Shown: positions 50,008-62,260, counted from the stretch's first letter. The stretch is DNA of 64,000 bases from Cryptomeria japonica (GCF_030272615.1 NC_081413.1:555423136-555487135), one strand, 5' to 3'. The notes: generated from the sequence alone by a model not told the origin. A program made the numbers and translations.

Positions 50008-50350
50008 ATTGATGGCAACACAAGATGGAAAAACCATCAAAGTGCCAAAATAGAAATGCCAAGTACAAAACAATCTCCATTTCTCCCCTGGGAGTAATAG
50101 TACCAATTTCTCCTTAAATGTGATTTCAAAAATTCTCCCTTGAAATATTTTACCAAAGGAATAATGTGTTTTTCCATAGATATCTCTCCCCCTTTGACAT
50201 CAAATGCCAAAGTCACAAAAGTTAGGTTCATACAAAATACCAATCAATTCAATATACCAACTACTTCCCCTGGGAGGTAGTTTCCTCATCAAATATCGGA
50301 ATAAATATTTGTCCATTAAATTCTGTCGGTTGATGATAATCATCAACTGT
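50008..50350 (-). other. element C 3' untranslated interior
   Basis: Between the pol stop and the PPT; no coding sequence recognised. Confidence 0.6.
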
Positions 50351-51796
50351 CTAAGTTTCTACCGGTGGTGGTATGACTCCAAGCTGATCTTTGAGATACT
50401 CAAAAGTCTCCTTAGGCAAAGGTTTTGTGAAAATGTTTGCAAGCTGTTCTTTAGTATTCACATAGACTAGTTTTATCTCTTTTTCTTCAACTTTTTCCCT
50501 TAGAAAATTTAGTTTGATAGAAACGTGTTTTTTTTTAGAATGTAATACTGGATTTTTAGATATATCAATTGTTGCAATGTTATCACAATATATAGGAATA
50601 GATTCCTTGCATTCCACCTTTATATCTTTCAACATTTGCTTAAGCCAAATTACCTGTGTATAGTTTGTTGCTGCTGCAACATATTCTGATTCTGCTATTG
50701 ATAAAGATGTACAACTTTGTTTCTTACTTAACCAAGAAACTAATCTCTTTCCAAGAAATAATGCTCTTCTAGTGGTGCTTTTTCTATCATCCACATCTCC
50801 TGCCCAATTTGCATCTGTATATGCACATAGATCAAAATTTTCATCTTTAGAATACCATAATCCAAGATTTGTTGTGCCTTGTAAGTATTGGAAAATCTTT
50901 TTCACTGCTGATTCATGATTTTCTCTAGGATTACTCTGAAATCTAGAAACAATACATATTGCATTCATAATATTAGGCCTGGTTTGTGTTAAATACAGTA
51001 AACCTCCTATCATAGATTTGTATCTAGTTGGATTAATAGGTGTAGATTCATCCCTTTGAGATAATTTGTCATTTGTAGTCATAGGTGTGCTTACCGGTTT
51101 AGAGTTTTCCATCCCAAATTTCTTAAGTAGTTCTTTCAAGTACTTAGATTGACTAAAAAATATACCTTTATCAGTTTGTGAAATCTGCAAACCTAAAAAG
51201 AATTTAATTTCTCCAATCATAGACATTTCAAATTCTTGCTGCATCTCAAGAGAAAATTCTTTACATAATCTATCTTCTCCTCCAAAGATTATATCATCAA
51301 CAAATACTTGAATAATCAAGATGTCATTATTAGTTACTTTGTAATATAAATTGCTATCTGCATTTCCTTTAGAAAAACCAATCTTTAAAAGATACTTATC
51401 CAATCTTGCATACCAAGCTCTTGGGGCTTGTTTCAATCCATATAAAGCTTTTCTTAACCTACAAACCATATCATTTTCATCTGTCAAAGAAAATCCATCA
51501 GGTTGTTCAATATAAACTTCCTCTTCAAGATCTCCATTCAAAAATGCACATTTAATATCCATTTGATAAACTTTGTAATCCTTGTGAGTTGCAAAAGCCA
51601 AGAATAATCTAATTGCCTCAATTCTGGCTACCGGTGCAAAAGTTTCATTGTAATCAACTCCTTCTTTCTGAGAATATCCCTTACACACTAGTCTTGCTTT
51701 ATTTCTGACAACCTTTCCATCTTCATTAAGTTTATTTCTGAATACCCATTTGGTTCCAATTACATTTTTAATTTTGGCTAGGGAACTAATGTCCAA
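50351..51796 (-). pseudogene. element C pol: RT and RNase H
   Basis: Second part of the Copia polyprotein, separated from the first by a frameshift near 51780-51790 and lacking its own ATG (the first codon is TTG). RT copies element RNA into [16 protein letters not shown] begins the domain, the first catalytic Asp is in [13 protein letters not shown] (residue 80) and the FVDD box is at 165-168. RNase H degrades the RNA strand: [15 protein letters not shown] (Asp328), SIAESEYVA (Glu369) and IYCDN (Asp405) keep the three acidic residues. The usual His after KKKH has drifted, and the QLADIFTKPL-type ending reads [10 protein letters not shown]. There is no internal stop over 481 codons. The frame ends shortly before the 3' untranslated interior. 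Confidence 0.9.
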
Positions 51797-54432
51797 TTAT
51801 TATTCTTCTCTATTTGTCCTAATTCTTCTTCCATAGCTTTAATCCAAAATTTGTCTTCACATGCCTCATTTATAGATGATGGTTCAATTTGAGAAATAAG
51901 ACATACCTCTTCATTTGCCAATCTTCCTCTTGTCATAACTCCTTTAAGTTTGTTTCCAATTATTTGATCTTCAGAATGATTTAGTCTTACATACCAGGGT
52001 GTCTTAGTTTGCTTTTGTTCTTCAATTACTATGGAATCCTCTAGTGATGCCGAGTTAACTGGATCTTCATTCTGTACCAGTGGGTTCAGTGTAGGTTCAC
52101 TTGTCATAACTTCTATTTCCGGTTCAAAGTCTATATACCTTGAAGTTCCTTTGAAATGTTCATCAATCTTTACATTTGTGCTCTCAACAATTTTCTGCAA
52201 TCTTTTATTAAAACATCTATATGCCTTGCTCTTAGATGAATAACCAAGAAATATTCCTTCATCACTTCTAGGATCAAATTTGCTAATATACTCATCTCTT
52301 CTAATATAACATTTACCTCCAAAAATTTTGAAATACTTAAGAGTAGGAATATTACCAAACCATAGTTCATGAGGGGTCTTATCGGTTTCACCTTTGATGT
52401 GAACCTTGTTGAATGTATAGACAACAGTGTTCACTGCCTCTCTCCAGTACACATGTGGTAGATTTGCTTTTGATAACATACTTCTTGCTGCATCCAAGAT
52501 AGTTCTATTTTTCCTTTCAACAACCCCATTCTGTTGTGGTGTCCAAGGTGCTGACAACTGTCTTTTGATTCCATTCACTTCACAGAATGTATTAAAGTCT
52601 TTGGATGTGAATTCTCCTCCTTGATCTGATCTTAAACATTTGATTTTCTTACCGATTTCATTTTCAATCATTGCTTTGAATAGTTTGAACTTCCCAAGTG
52701 CTTCTGATTTTTCTCTAAGAAAAGTAACCCAACACATTCTAGAATAATCATCAATAATTAGCATAAAATATCTATCACCTTGTAAGCTTTTAGTTCTAGC
52801 TGGTCCACATAAATCAGTATGGATTAAATCAAGAGCATTATTGGATTTTTCTGGAATACTTTTGAAACTAGCTCTAACTTGTTTTCCAAATTGACATTCC
52901 TTGCAAATTGTATTCTGAGGTTTCACAATTTTAGGTAGATCTCTAACTGCCTTGGAAGTACTGATTTTTACCATGCAATCAAAATTTACATGACATAGTC
53001 TCTTGTGCCATAACCAACTTTCATCTATATGTGCAATTAAGCATGCCTTTTCACTATTATTCAAATGAAAGATATTACCTCTAGTCTGATTACAGGTTGC
53101 AATTTCCAAACCAGTTCTATTCATGATTTTGCATTTTCCATTTTTAAATTGTAACTGAAATCCCTTCTCAACTAATTGACCAACACTCAAGAGATTATGC
53201 TTTAATCCTTCAACATAGTACACATTATCAGTGTTATGTTTACCATCAAGAGATATTGAGCCCTTACCTTTGATTGAACAGGCTTTGTCATCTCCAAATC
53301 TTACTAAACCTCCATTGTATTCTTGAAAGTTCAAGAATTTACCTTTGTCTCCAGTCATATGATGTGAGCATCCTGAGTCAATAATCCATTCATCCTTTGA
53401 TTCAACTTTAGCTACTAGGGCTTGTTCTACCGGTTGAGCAATAGGTGCCGATTGATCTTCTGTTATAGCAACAAAAACCCATCCATTGTTTGCTGGATCC
53501 TCATCAGAATCATCAGTTACACCTTCATTAGCAATGTAACAAGATTTATCTTTGTTCTTCTTAAATCTGTATCTCTGATATTCAAGATTAGGCTTGTATG
53601 TCCTTCTAGCTTCTTCTCTTAATCTAGCATGTCTGTCAGGGCACCTTGAAGCCATATGACCAATTTTATTGTAATTAAAACATTTAAAGGGTGTCTTACC
53701 TTCATACTTACTTCCAATTGGACCTTTTGGCATTTTCCTTGCAAATAGTGCTTCAAGTTCTTCAAGTTCTTCATTCTCCTTTCTGGCTTCTTCAAGTTCT
53801 CTTGCATAAAAGGCTCTCCAATATGATTTGTCAAATGATGGAGCAGATGATGTAGATGCTTTAAAGGCCAAATCAGTCTTTATAGTGGCAACAGGACCAA
53901 ATTCCTCAATTTCAAAGGCTAAAAGTTTTCCAATCAATGTATCCCTAGTTACTGATGTATTAGGCATTGTTCTCAACTCATTTATAGTAGTAACTTTTAT
54001 TTTATATGCCGGTGGCAAACCTCTTAAGATTTTTGAAACAATTTCATCCTCACTCAAGGTTCCTCCACAACACTTGATACCCAAAACAATTTCATTTACT
54101 CTTTCCATAAAAGCAAAAATCCTTTCATCTTCTTCCATTTTCAGATGTTCATACCTGACCCGAAAGCTTTCAAGTTTTACAATTTTGACTGTGGAATCTC
54201 CTTCATTCAGTGTTTCCAAGTGATCCCAAATAGCTTTAGTAGTAGACCTATCCGATAATCCCATGATTTTTTGATCTGATAATGCGCTCAAAAGTGCTTC
54301 TCTTGCTTTACAGTCATTTTCTTCATCTTTAGCGAAGTTGGGTGGATTAGGCCAACTTTGAGTAGGAGCAATATAGCCATTCTTGGTAACTTCCCAGATG
54401 TCTTTACCGATGCAGTTTAGATGTGTTTCCAT
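51778..54432 (-). pseudogene. element C gag, protease and integrase
   Basis: First part of the Copia polyprotein, 884 codons from the first ATG. Residues about 40-180 match the gag polypeptide of plant Copia elements. The zinc knuckle at 251-264 reads CFNYNKIGHMASRC, with Tyr replacing the second Cys. The aspartic protease motif is WIIDSGCSHHMTGD (DSG at 352-354). The integrase zinc finger is His476, His481, Cys510, Cys513. The integrase catalytic triad is Asp540, Asp603, Glu639, with the D-35-E spacing intact. The frame ends at a TAG at 51778, just before RT. Conserved gag sequence (YFRKDSPKLDG, NYGIWKIR) continues upstream of the ATG to about 54530 in the same frame, so the natural start has been lost or is not ATG. 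Confidence 0.92.
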
Positions 54433-54547
54433 TCTGATCTTCCATATCCCATAGTTGGTTCCATCAAGTTTAGGACTGTCCTTCCTGAAATAGTTAGTAG
54501 AAATTGGATCTCCTCAAGTTGTTAAACTTCTGCAAAAGAGGACCTCA

Positions 54548-54558
54548 CTCTGATACCA
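54548..54558 (-). other. element C primer binding site
   Basis: The minus strand reads TGGTATCAGAG two bases inside the 5' LTR, complementary to the 3' end of initiator Met-tRNA. Confidence 0.92.
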
Positions 54559-54560
54559 AT

Positions 54561-55629
54561 TGTTAGGTCCCAGAGACAACTGAGAGGGGGGGTGAATCAG
54601 TTGTCAATTAAATTCAAACCAAGAGCTTATTAACCAACTTAATACTTGATACCGGTAAACTAGTTAAGCATGCCGGTAAATAGTGTTAATAGTAGATTGC
54701 TATACCGGTAATGATTAAAGAATGAAACATAAACATAAAGTCATCCAGAACACATGACACCAAATATTTGTATGTGGAAACCCTGTAAGGGGAAAAACCA
54801 CGGTGGGAAACCTTACCCACAATCAGATGATACTACTGCAGATAGTAAGTGTACAAGAGGGGTCTACACATGCAGAAAGGCCAACAGCCTAGAGCTCACT
54901 GCTCAATCACAAATGAGAGTCACATTGACTATAGTTGGATGGTTAAATCCAATAAAAATGTACTACACAAAATAGCATCTTCATATGCTAGATTCAGTAC
55001 TGATGTAATGCTAATATGCCTTCACAAAAACCTAGCTTCACCTTCAAATGATGTCTTCCTGTATATCTCTGCTTAATCTCGCATATACCTTCACAATATA
55101 TCTTTTTCGCATTCACACACAATCTTACAAATAAGATCTTACATTTATACCATACCCTAAGACCAATTTTAGTAGGTCGGCTCTACAAGATATTACAATA
55201 AAAACATTTTACAAATAATACAATATCTGATGCAATAACTGATTAAACATGTCGGCTTGTTGCATTTACAACAATAATAAATAATCTCCATAGCGTGTCA
55301 TGCTGTTTTGGAAAAGATAAACCTGCCGGTAAAACCCTTAGATAACCTGGTCCTATTTGTCGGTAAAAGCAACTATGCAAATATGAATATACCAATGATT
55401 ATTATTTCAAAATAAAGTGTCCACATGATGTCTTCGACATTACCAAGTATCTTCCATGTCATTCCAGGTACCGGTGAACAATATATCCTGCCAGTGAACC
55501 ATATACCAGAAACTGTTGCACAGTACCGGTGAACAATATATCCTGCCGGTTAATGTTGCTAGATCTCCAAAGTATGTGTGTTCAGTAAAGTGTTGTCATC
55601 AATGACAAAACCATACCAAAATACCAACA
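54561..55629 (-). repeat. element C 5' LTR
   Basis: Begins TGTTAGGTCCC and ends ATACCAACA. It contains the GGAAACCC...GGGGAAAAACCACGGTGGG block at 54776-54808 and several ACCGGT motifs. Confidence 0.95.
55144..55149 (-). promoter_or_regulatory. element C candidate TATA box
   Basis: The minus strand reads GGTATAAATG in the 5' LTR and the site is kept in the other LTR (about 49505). Position fits a U3 promoter about 0.6 kb before the PBS. Confidence 0.45.
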
Positions 55630-55634
55630 AGGCC
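55630..55634. repeat. element C target duplication, right
   Basis: AGGCC, identical to 48909-48913. Confidence 0.9.
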
Positions 55635-56104
55635 TACAATTCCTCAACTAATTAGCCAAATCGCCCATTTGTACCAATTGATTGGTCAATTTCCTTATTT
55701 AAGTGTCTTTTTTGTTTGTGTTAACTTCATACTATTGTTGAAGCTTCTTGTTTTCTCAAGTCCATTGGGCATTATCCTTTGCATATTTCTCCTATTGTTT
55801 CCATAGTTCATAGCCAAGTTTTACTATATTTACCAGTGCAGGTGTATTATTTGTATTGGCAGTGGTGCATTCCCTTCTTTGTGATTCAATAATGGTCATG
55901 ATAGCCAAATACTTGAGTCCAACACCATCTGCCTACACATAATATTGAATATAGAAAAGGATGTAGAACATAATATTGAATCCAATTTGGAGAACTTATT
56001 ACCATGCACTTATCACATTAACAATTTAAGAAAAGAGGATTCAATTTAAGCTTGCATGATTGTCCATTTCATTATCATTCAAATTGGTAGTCTTTGATTT
56101 GAGG
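55635..56104. other. right flank of element C, nothing recognised
   Basis: Continues the sequence that ends at 48913 before the element. No feature supported. Confidence 0.5.
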
Positions 56105-56440
56105 AGATAGAGAGGTGAGATACCTATAGGGGGAGAGAGAAGTGATATACCTAGAGAGGGGAGAGAGAGGTTAGATGGGGGTTTAAGGAGGGAAGAGGAG
56201 ATAGAGATGAAGAGGGGAAGAAAGTGGAAAGACTTAGAGAAGGGAAGGAAAAAATAATAGATAGAATAACAAAGAGAGAGAGAGAGAGGAGATAGAAGGG
56301 AAGAGTGGTGAGAAACCTAGAGGGAGAGGGAGATGGGGGTTTAAGGAGGGAGGGGGAGACATAGAAGGAGAGGGGAAGAAAGGGAGGAAGAGACAAAATA
56401 TCAAAGAGAGAGGGGTAAGTAATAAGAGATGGAAAGAGAG
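56105..56440. repeat. GA-rich purine tract
   Basis: Nearly pure A/G on the plus strand, with a (GA)n run near 56273-56288 and repeated phrases such as GGGGGTTTAAGGAGGGA at about 56177 and 56336. The opposite-strand open frame here (Ser/Leu/Pro-rich) is a by-product of composition. Confidence 0.85.
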
Positions 56441-58288
56441 TGTAATGACAACCCCAGAAAAGATTCAAAATCTGCACAATTTTTTTTAAGAACATGATAG
56501 CAAAAGAGTAATGAATAGTTAAAAGCCACAATGTAATGAATTATCACTAACTTGTAATTCTCCTAAATCATACAACTTAATATATGCCTTGAACAATTTA
56601 AAATTTACCAATTGATTACATGACAAGAGAAATGACGTGCTAATAGATAATGTTACCTTGATTCATACCATAATTGTTGTCTGATCATGAAGACTCTTCA
56701 CTTAAACCTTCCGGTGTTCGCTTCAAGGGTGCAATGCAAACCCTCCAATGTGAATATAATCCCTATCTACCCCTCCAATTGGATTTTGTGGCCCACGGTG
56801 AGAGATTAGATGTTTAGACCATCTTACTCAGCAAAAGGGATAGGCAACCACCCAAGACGAGCTACACAGGGTGTTCTTACCATTTTAAAGGAAAGTATTA
56901 ATGACATAACACTACTACTTAGTGAAGCTTGGCATGTTTTCTACTTATGCCTCATTAGAATCTCTTCTTTCTACAATCCATCAGACGACTAAGCAACCAT
57001 GGACATCCATCATCGACATGTTGTTGGCCCCAAGACCCACATGCTCCTGGTGGAATCCATCCTATCTATGCGGTACGACTAATAGTCATCTGGCATCATA
57101 TGCTTCTTGACTACTATCAATCTTGAGCATAGATAAGCTTATCTCTTTATGGTTCATAGGATTTCCATCGATAATCACCTTAGATGGAGAAGGGTAGCAT
57201 ATGCAATGAGGTATACAACCTTTACCTATGCCCCATAGGGCCCTTACTCTCTTTGTAGCTGTAAAAGCTAGCACCTGTACCTTTCTTAGCACATTCTAGA
57301 ATAGAGGTTCCTAATTTGGAATAAGTAGGTACCAACTCAGCCATCTTTATGTTAAAACTACCCATTTTGGTGTTGTTAGACATAAGGGTTTCATAATCTA
57401 CTCAATCTTTGGTTGTTAAGTTGTCATTTAATCAAGAGAAGCCTATGTTTGAACAAAACCAACTTGTAACACAACAATGATAGTTGCTACTACCATTGCA
57501 GGTTTTCTAAAAAAAGTAATTCGGTTGTTCTATGTTATATTACAGCAGTGAGTAGGTTCCAAGATGTGTTGAAGGGAGGACACACTTGCCACATAATCCC
57601 TTGGTCGAAGTTTTTGTTAACTAAATTCTCCATTTTCAGCTTTGTTGACAACCACTCCTACTTATCACCACATCATAGGATCTCTTACAATTTCATATGC
57701 AATAATTTAACCATCACATGACCAATTATACCATTTAAACTAATCAAGACTGATTTAGCAACTGGCTAATCACACCATAATAAAATATAGCTTCATTTAC
57801 ATTAAATAATAGAGTTGTATACTTGGATTCTCATCCAAAATATAGCAATATGGTCAAAGTAGAATTATCAAGGTAGAAGTTTCCTACACTTAATTTATTT
57901 ACTGAGCTCTTCCTTTTCACAAAATATATATACACCTATTGTTAGACTTGCAAGGTTGTCTTGAGTTAACCTTGAGTTCACATATCTAAATTTCATTGTG
58001 CCTAAAGTTACATCTCTATAGAAAGATGTAAGAACAATGATTACTTAAATCAAACATTAAATCAGCTCTAAATAGTACCTCCAGTAACCACACAAACCAT
58101 ATAACATAGTTTGTTGTTTTTATGAAGGCTTATACAATCACAGGGTATTAAGTAATTTGATTCTATTTTCTTGGTTCATTAATTGGTAGCCACATATGAT
58201 ATCCTGATGTGTTTGTTGTTGTTAAGCCCATAGTCTCCATCATAACCTATTTTGGCCATATCCTACACAACAAAAACTCCACCAACAG
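56441..58288. other. unrecognised intergenic DNA
   Basis: Only short open frames without recognisable content were found; no element ends could be placed. Confidence 0.5.
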
Positions 58289-60114
58289 TATATGTAATAC
58301 CCCTCCTCGATCAGACTCTTTTTGTATTTATGTTTGACTTTAGTTGACTGTTCAGTGGAACATTATTGTATATTGATTCAGACTTTATGCGATGTTATTT
58401 CATGCTTTATCTGGATTTGTGGTGTATGCTTTCATGCAGTATCTCAGTGCTTATGATTAATGTTATTTTTATGTATCATTATCATGGACTAACACTTTTA
58501 CCTTATATGCGCGATGCATTATTTATATGTTGTGTGTTTGCAAGTGTATGGGATGCAAGGGGATGATTTTCTTTCACTCACTCCAGTGAGAGAAGGAACA
58601 CCACGATTCTCCTTCATCGGTGTGCATGTTGTGTCTATCTATATGAACGTGTGGTTCTTTGGTGCAGGACATTGTAGGTACTAGTAGTGGGTAGGTATAG
58701 GGTATCGACTCCATGTGGTTTCACAGGTCTGAGCATGCCTTATTTGTCTGATGGGAGTGGAGGAGATAGCTGTGGTACCTTAACTTGACCCATAGCTAGA
58801 CTCATGTGAGTGTTGTTAGTCGGTCATCTTTTTCGTTGGACTAGTTTGCGAGTCAGAGTGCTTTGGTATTGTCGTTGTGAGTCGTCATTTAATCGTTCCT
58901 CATTTTACGTATTTCCGTTTATTGGAATAGTTATTTAATTGAGTGAATGATTCTATTTTTGTGCTGGCGTAATTAGTTAATTATTATGCTCTTGAGATTA
59001 TTGCTTTAACTAAATAAATGAGTTGCTAGAATTAAATGGTTAAATTGGCTTATTTTATTGTGTAAAGTTGTATTAAAATATTGTGAAAAGAAATATATGA
59101 ATGTCTTGCCATTTAAATTTGGAATGCTTATGTTGAAATAAAGTATAATGTGAAAATAGAAATGAAATAAAAATAAAAGTTTTTCCTTTTTACCTTTCCA
59201 TTTGACTTTTGTATTTTATTTTGTTGGAAAATAATTGTTTATGGAAAAAGGTAAATCTGATTTCTTTTACTTTTTAAATAGTTTAATCTGATTGGTGGAG
59301 AAAACTTTTAACCTAAAAAGTTTAGGTTGAAATATATTTTTCTCATATATTCCTGGGAGTTCATGGGAAGAGGGAGGTAGAATTTTGAATGAGAAATTTG
59401 AAAAAACTATTTTGGAGGAGGAACTTGAATTTGGATTTGGTTGGAAAGATTGGAAACTCTTCCTCAATTTGCTTCCTAGTTTGCTTGGAAGGTTGGATAA
59501 TCTCTTCTTGTTTTGCAATTTAATTTTCAATGTTTAGTTGCTTCCTGTGTGTTTGAAAAATTGAAAAAACTCTTTGTAGATTCTTGTTAAATGTTGGATT
59601 GAAAGAAACAGTAGTTGTTATTGATGATTTTGTTGAATTCATATCAAATATGTGCATATGGGAAGGAAATGGTTCATCTTTCTATTTGTTGTTTGTTATT
59701 TGTTCTTGCAAAATCAAGTTCTTGAATTATCTCTTCTATTTGGTATAGAAAGGAATAGATTTAGATTTTTTTCTAATTTCTATTTGCCCAAGATTTGGGG
59801 TTTATGGCAGCAAAAATTGTTTATTTGCCTCTTGCAAGTTGCAAGGAATTCTTCCTATGCAATGGAAGTGAAGAAATTTATCAAAATCCTTCTCCTATCT
59901 TTAAATTCTTCTTATGTTGCCCAAAATCTTTATATAATTGGGGCTCTTGTGTGTTATCCATTTACCGTTTACCTTATTGAAAAATATCCCTTCTTATTTT
60001 GGATTCTACCACTGTGTGTGTGCCCCATGAATTCAAAAGGGGATGGTTTAGTTTAAATTAAATTGTTTAAAAAAAAAAGAAAATATATTATAAAATAATC
60101 TAACCCCTGCCCAT

Positions 60115-60330
60115 GTGGCAGGCTAGCCCCACCACGTGGGATGGTAGTGGCTGGCCACCATGGTAACAACACTACCGAATAGTAATGACTGCTATGCGGG
60201 CAGTAGCACTACTGGTCAGTAGCAACACTACCAGTTGATAGGGCTACTACCAGTCGGTAGTGGCTACTACTAGCGGTAGCAGCACTACTGGCAACAACAC
60301 TACCGCGGGTAGGGCTTGGCCCACCACATG
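60115..60330. repeat. ACTACC/GGTAGT inverted-repeat cluster
   Basis: A relatively GC-rich patch in which ACTACC, ACTACT, GGTAG and AGTAGC alternate many times (for example CTACTACCAGTCGGTAGTGG at about 60244). Several small hairpins can form. A related 7-bp-stem hairpin occurs at 63425-63442. Confidence 0.65.
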
Positions 60331-60751
60331 CCTTTTCCCCCTTTGCAGTGTTGTTTAATGCAGGTCATTGATTTATTTTATTAAATGCTATGAAATTTAG
60401 AGTTAGTTATAATATTAAGTTTTAATATTAGTTTATAGTTAACATTTATATGTTAGCATTAATATCAATATATATAGATTTATTTATTGAAATCAAGGCT
60501 TTGGATTTTTAATTCAAATTGATAAATTTGGATGTAGTTTTTGAAATAGACAACATGTTTAATGTAATTCATATTTTTATTTGGTTGGATATTTAATATG
60601 GATTTTATTCTATGTTGGAATTTTGAATTGGAAATTATATAGAAATGAATGATGTTTTTGAATGACGCATTAAATGAAGAGTGTTTTTATTTAATTTTCA
60701 ATCAATGAATTTGCAAGTGTTTATGATGTTGTTTTCTCAAAGATTGTTTGA

Positions 60752-60935
60752 GTGCGGACTTAGTGAAATTAGCTTTCCTTGCAAAGAGTTTTATTTGTGG
60801 TTATTTCTCATCTATGATTCAGTCATCCTATTGTGGCGTATCAGTGTGGACTTAGTGAAATTAGCTTTCCTTGCAAAGAGTTTTATTTGTGGTTATTTCT
60901 CATCTATGATTTAGTCATCCTATTGTAGTGTATCT
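60752..60935. repeat. two-copy 92-bp tandem duplication
   Basis: GTGCGGACTTAGTGAAATTA at 60752 is repeated as GTGTGGACTTAGTGAAATTA at 60844. The 92-bp copies differ at only a few bases, so this is recent relative to its surroundings. Confidence 0.92.
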
Positions 60936-61476
60936 TTGTATCTTTTGATCAAGTGATGTATGATGACCTCATTGTCTTAACCATGTAGTGTTTTTCCTTA
61001 TGGTTAACCAAGAGTTAGTATGTCTTTGTTTTGACCACTTGTTTTTGGATAGTGGTGTTATGGCTGTCTGCTTTGCCATAGGGTCCTTGTGGAGGGACCA
61101 TGTTTGTTTAGTGTCCTTTGAGAGAGTGGCTTTTAAGTGGGGGCCATGCTCGAAGTGAATGGCAGGATAACCCCTCGAAAGTTAGATAATAAGTGATAAC
61201 CTAATAATTAATTAGGTGGGTAGATTATAACATTATATAAGATATTGTACCCCATGCATGGTTGAGTGCCCATATAGGCTCAAGATGTAGTGGGAAGGCC
61301 TTGAATGGAAAACCGACCACCTTGTCTTCACAAAAGGTTAGTAGGGTCCGCATGAGACTTAGATGGAGTTAGAGGTTCGGGAAAGGTTACCAAGATAACC
61401 TAGGATGGGAGTCGGGACCTATGGAGGCCTACCATGGTAACCATCATAAGCTATGCGATGACACTCTCTCTTTAGG

Positions 61477-61612
61477 GTCACTTGTGTATTGTGATGTCGA
61501 GTCACTTGTGTATTGTGATGTCGAGTCACTTGAGTATTGTGATGTTGAGTCACTTATGTATTGTGATGTTGAGCCACTTGAGTATTGTGATGTTGAGTCA
61601 CTTGGAATATTG
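61477..61612. repeat. 24-bp minisatellite, about 5.7 copies
   Basis: Units of GTCACTTGTGTATTGTGATG plus TCGA or TTGA start at 61477, 61501, 61525, 61549 and 61573, with a partial sixth. Since 24 is a multiple of three, long repetitive open frames appear in more than one frame (61421-61823); I do not consider them genes. Confidence 0.92.
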
Positions 61613-62260
61613 TGGAGTCATATTGTACTGTCATGGAGTTGTATTGTTTTGTCGACCATGTCATGCTTTTGATTGCTTGAGGGTCCTCTGCTATCTCCTA
61701 GCACAGTGGGGTGATTCTAGTTTGGGGATCACATGGTCAGGTGGTAGTGCCACTTCCCATCGTATATTGTTGTTCATACCTTCATGCGAGGATTGGCTTC
61801 GCAGGTGTTCATGTGGTTTGTGACTCATGCTTTATCTCATGTTGGAGATTATTATTATTTGGAGACCTATGTGGTCAATTGTATTAATGAATTTATGTAA
61901 CCTTGTAATTTGATGTAAGTTGTTAGCTTTGATTTTATTATTGGAAGCCGTGTAGTTTTTGGTCAATGTAATCCTAGTTTTGGATGTTATTTATTAGCCA
62001 TCTATATGATTGGTGTAAATCCTTTATTAAAGAGAAGTTTATTGTATCCTTCAATCTTTTAATGGTGAAATTTGTTATTGCATATGGCTTATTATTTTCT
62101 TTGAGTAATTGATGGTTAATTGGACTAATCGTATTTGTGGAATTTAACTTTGAGTTTTTATTCTTTGTTGGTAACCCTTTAGGAATTATGGTGTAAGTCT
62201 TCTGCTTGTGTTATTATTGTGCTATTGTAGTAATTAATGTGATGAATAATGATGAACAAA

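Larger units (their letters stand above)
48914..55629 (-). mobile_element. Ty1/Copia LTR retrotransposon C
   Basis: A 6.7-kb element with LTRs 48914-49992 and 54561-55629, PBS, PPT, full gag-pol coding order and a perfect 5-bp target duplication AGGCC. The order protease-integrase-RT-RNase H is diagnostic of Copia. Ends are TG...CA at the right LTR; the left LTR begins TA instead of TG on the plus strand, a mutation of the outer terminus. By eye the LTRs differ by a few percent. Damage includes one frameshift before RT, a broken gag knuckle and no ATG at the expected gag start. It is probably inactive but is the only element here with recognisable replication genes. Confidence 0.95.
58289..62255 (+). 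repeat. decayed retroelement region, LTR/leader-like
   Basis: Opens with TGTAATACCCCTCCTCGATC, a Gypsy-type LTR start. It carries TTTCTTTCACTCACTC (58570) and ATCGACTCCATGTGGTTTCAC (58703), both shared in reverse with 33.96-34.11 kb and partly with 8.05 kb. A T-rich leader-like stretch follows at 59.4-60.0 kb. No pol domain was recognised, and the downstream LTR was not found. Open frames at 59652-60056 and 60681-60914 have no known content. Confidence 0.4.

Noticed and set aside
50351-54432. Integrated pararetrovirus or other viral insertion
   Set aside because: Gene order, DDE integrase, LTRs and target duplication identify a Ty1/Copia retrotransposon.
54548-54558. tRNA gene at the initiator-Met match
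   Set aside because: Only the 3' terminal complement is present, directly beside an LTR, so it is a primer binding site.
56151-56531. 126-codon Ser/Pro/Leu-rich minus-strand frame
   Set aside because: It is the complement of the GA-rich tract and low complexity, with no gene signals.
59652-60056. 134-codon plus-strand frame with hydrophobic segments
   Set aside because: Phe/Leu richness follows from T-rich leader-like DNA; there is no homology cue and overlapping frames are equally open.
61421-61823. Plus-strand open frames of 83 and 113 codons
   Set aside because: They are produced by the 24-bp minisatellite, whose length is a multiple of three; there is no domain or context.
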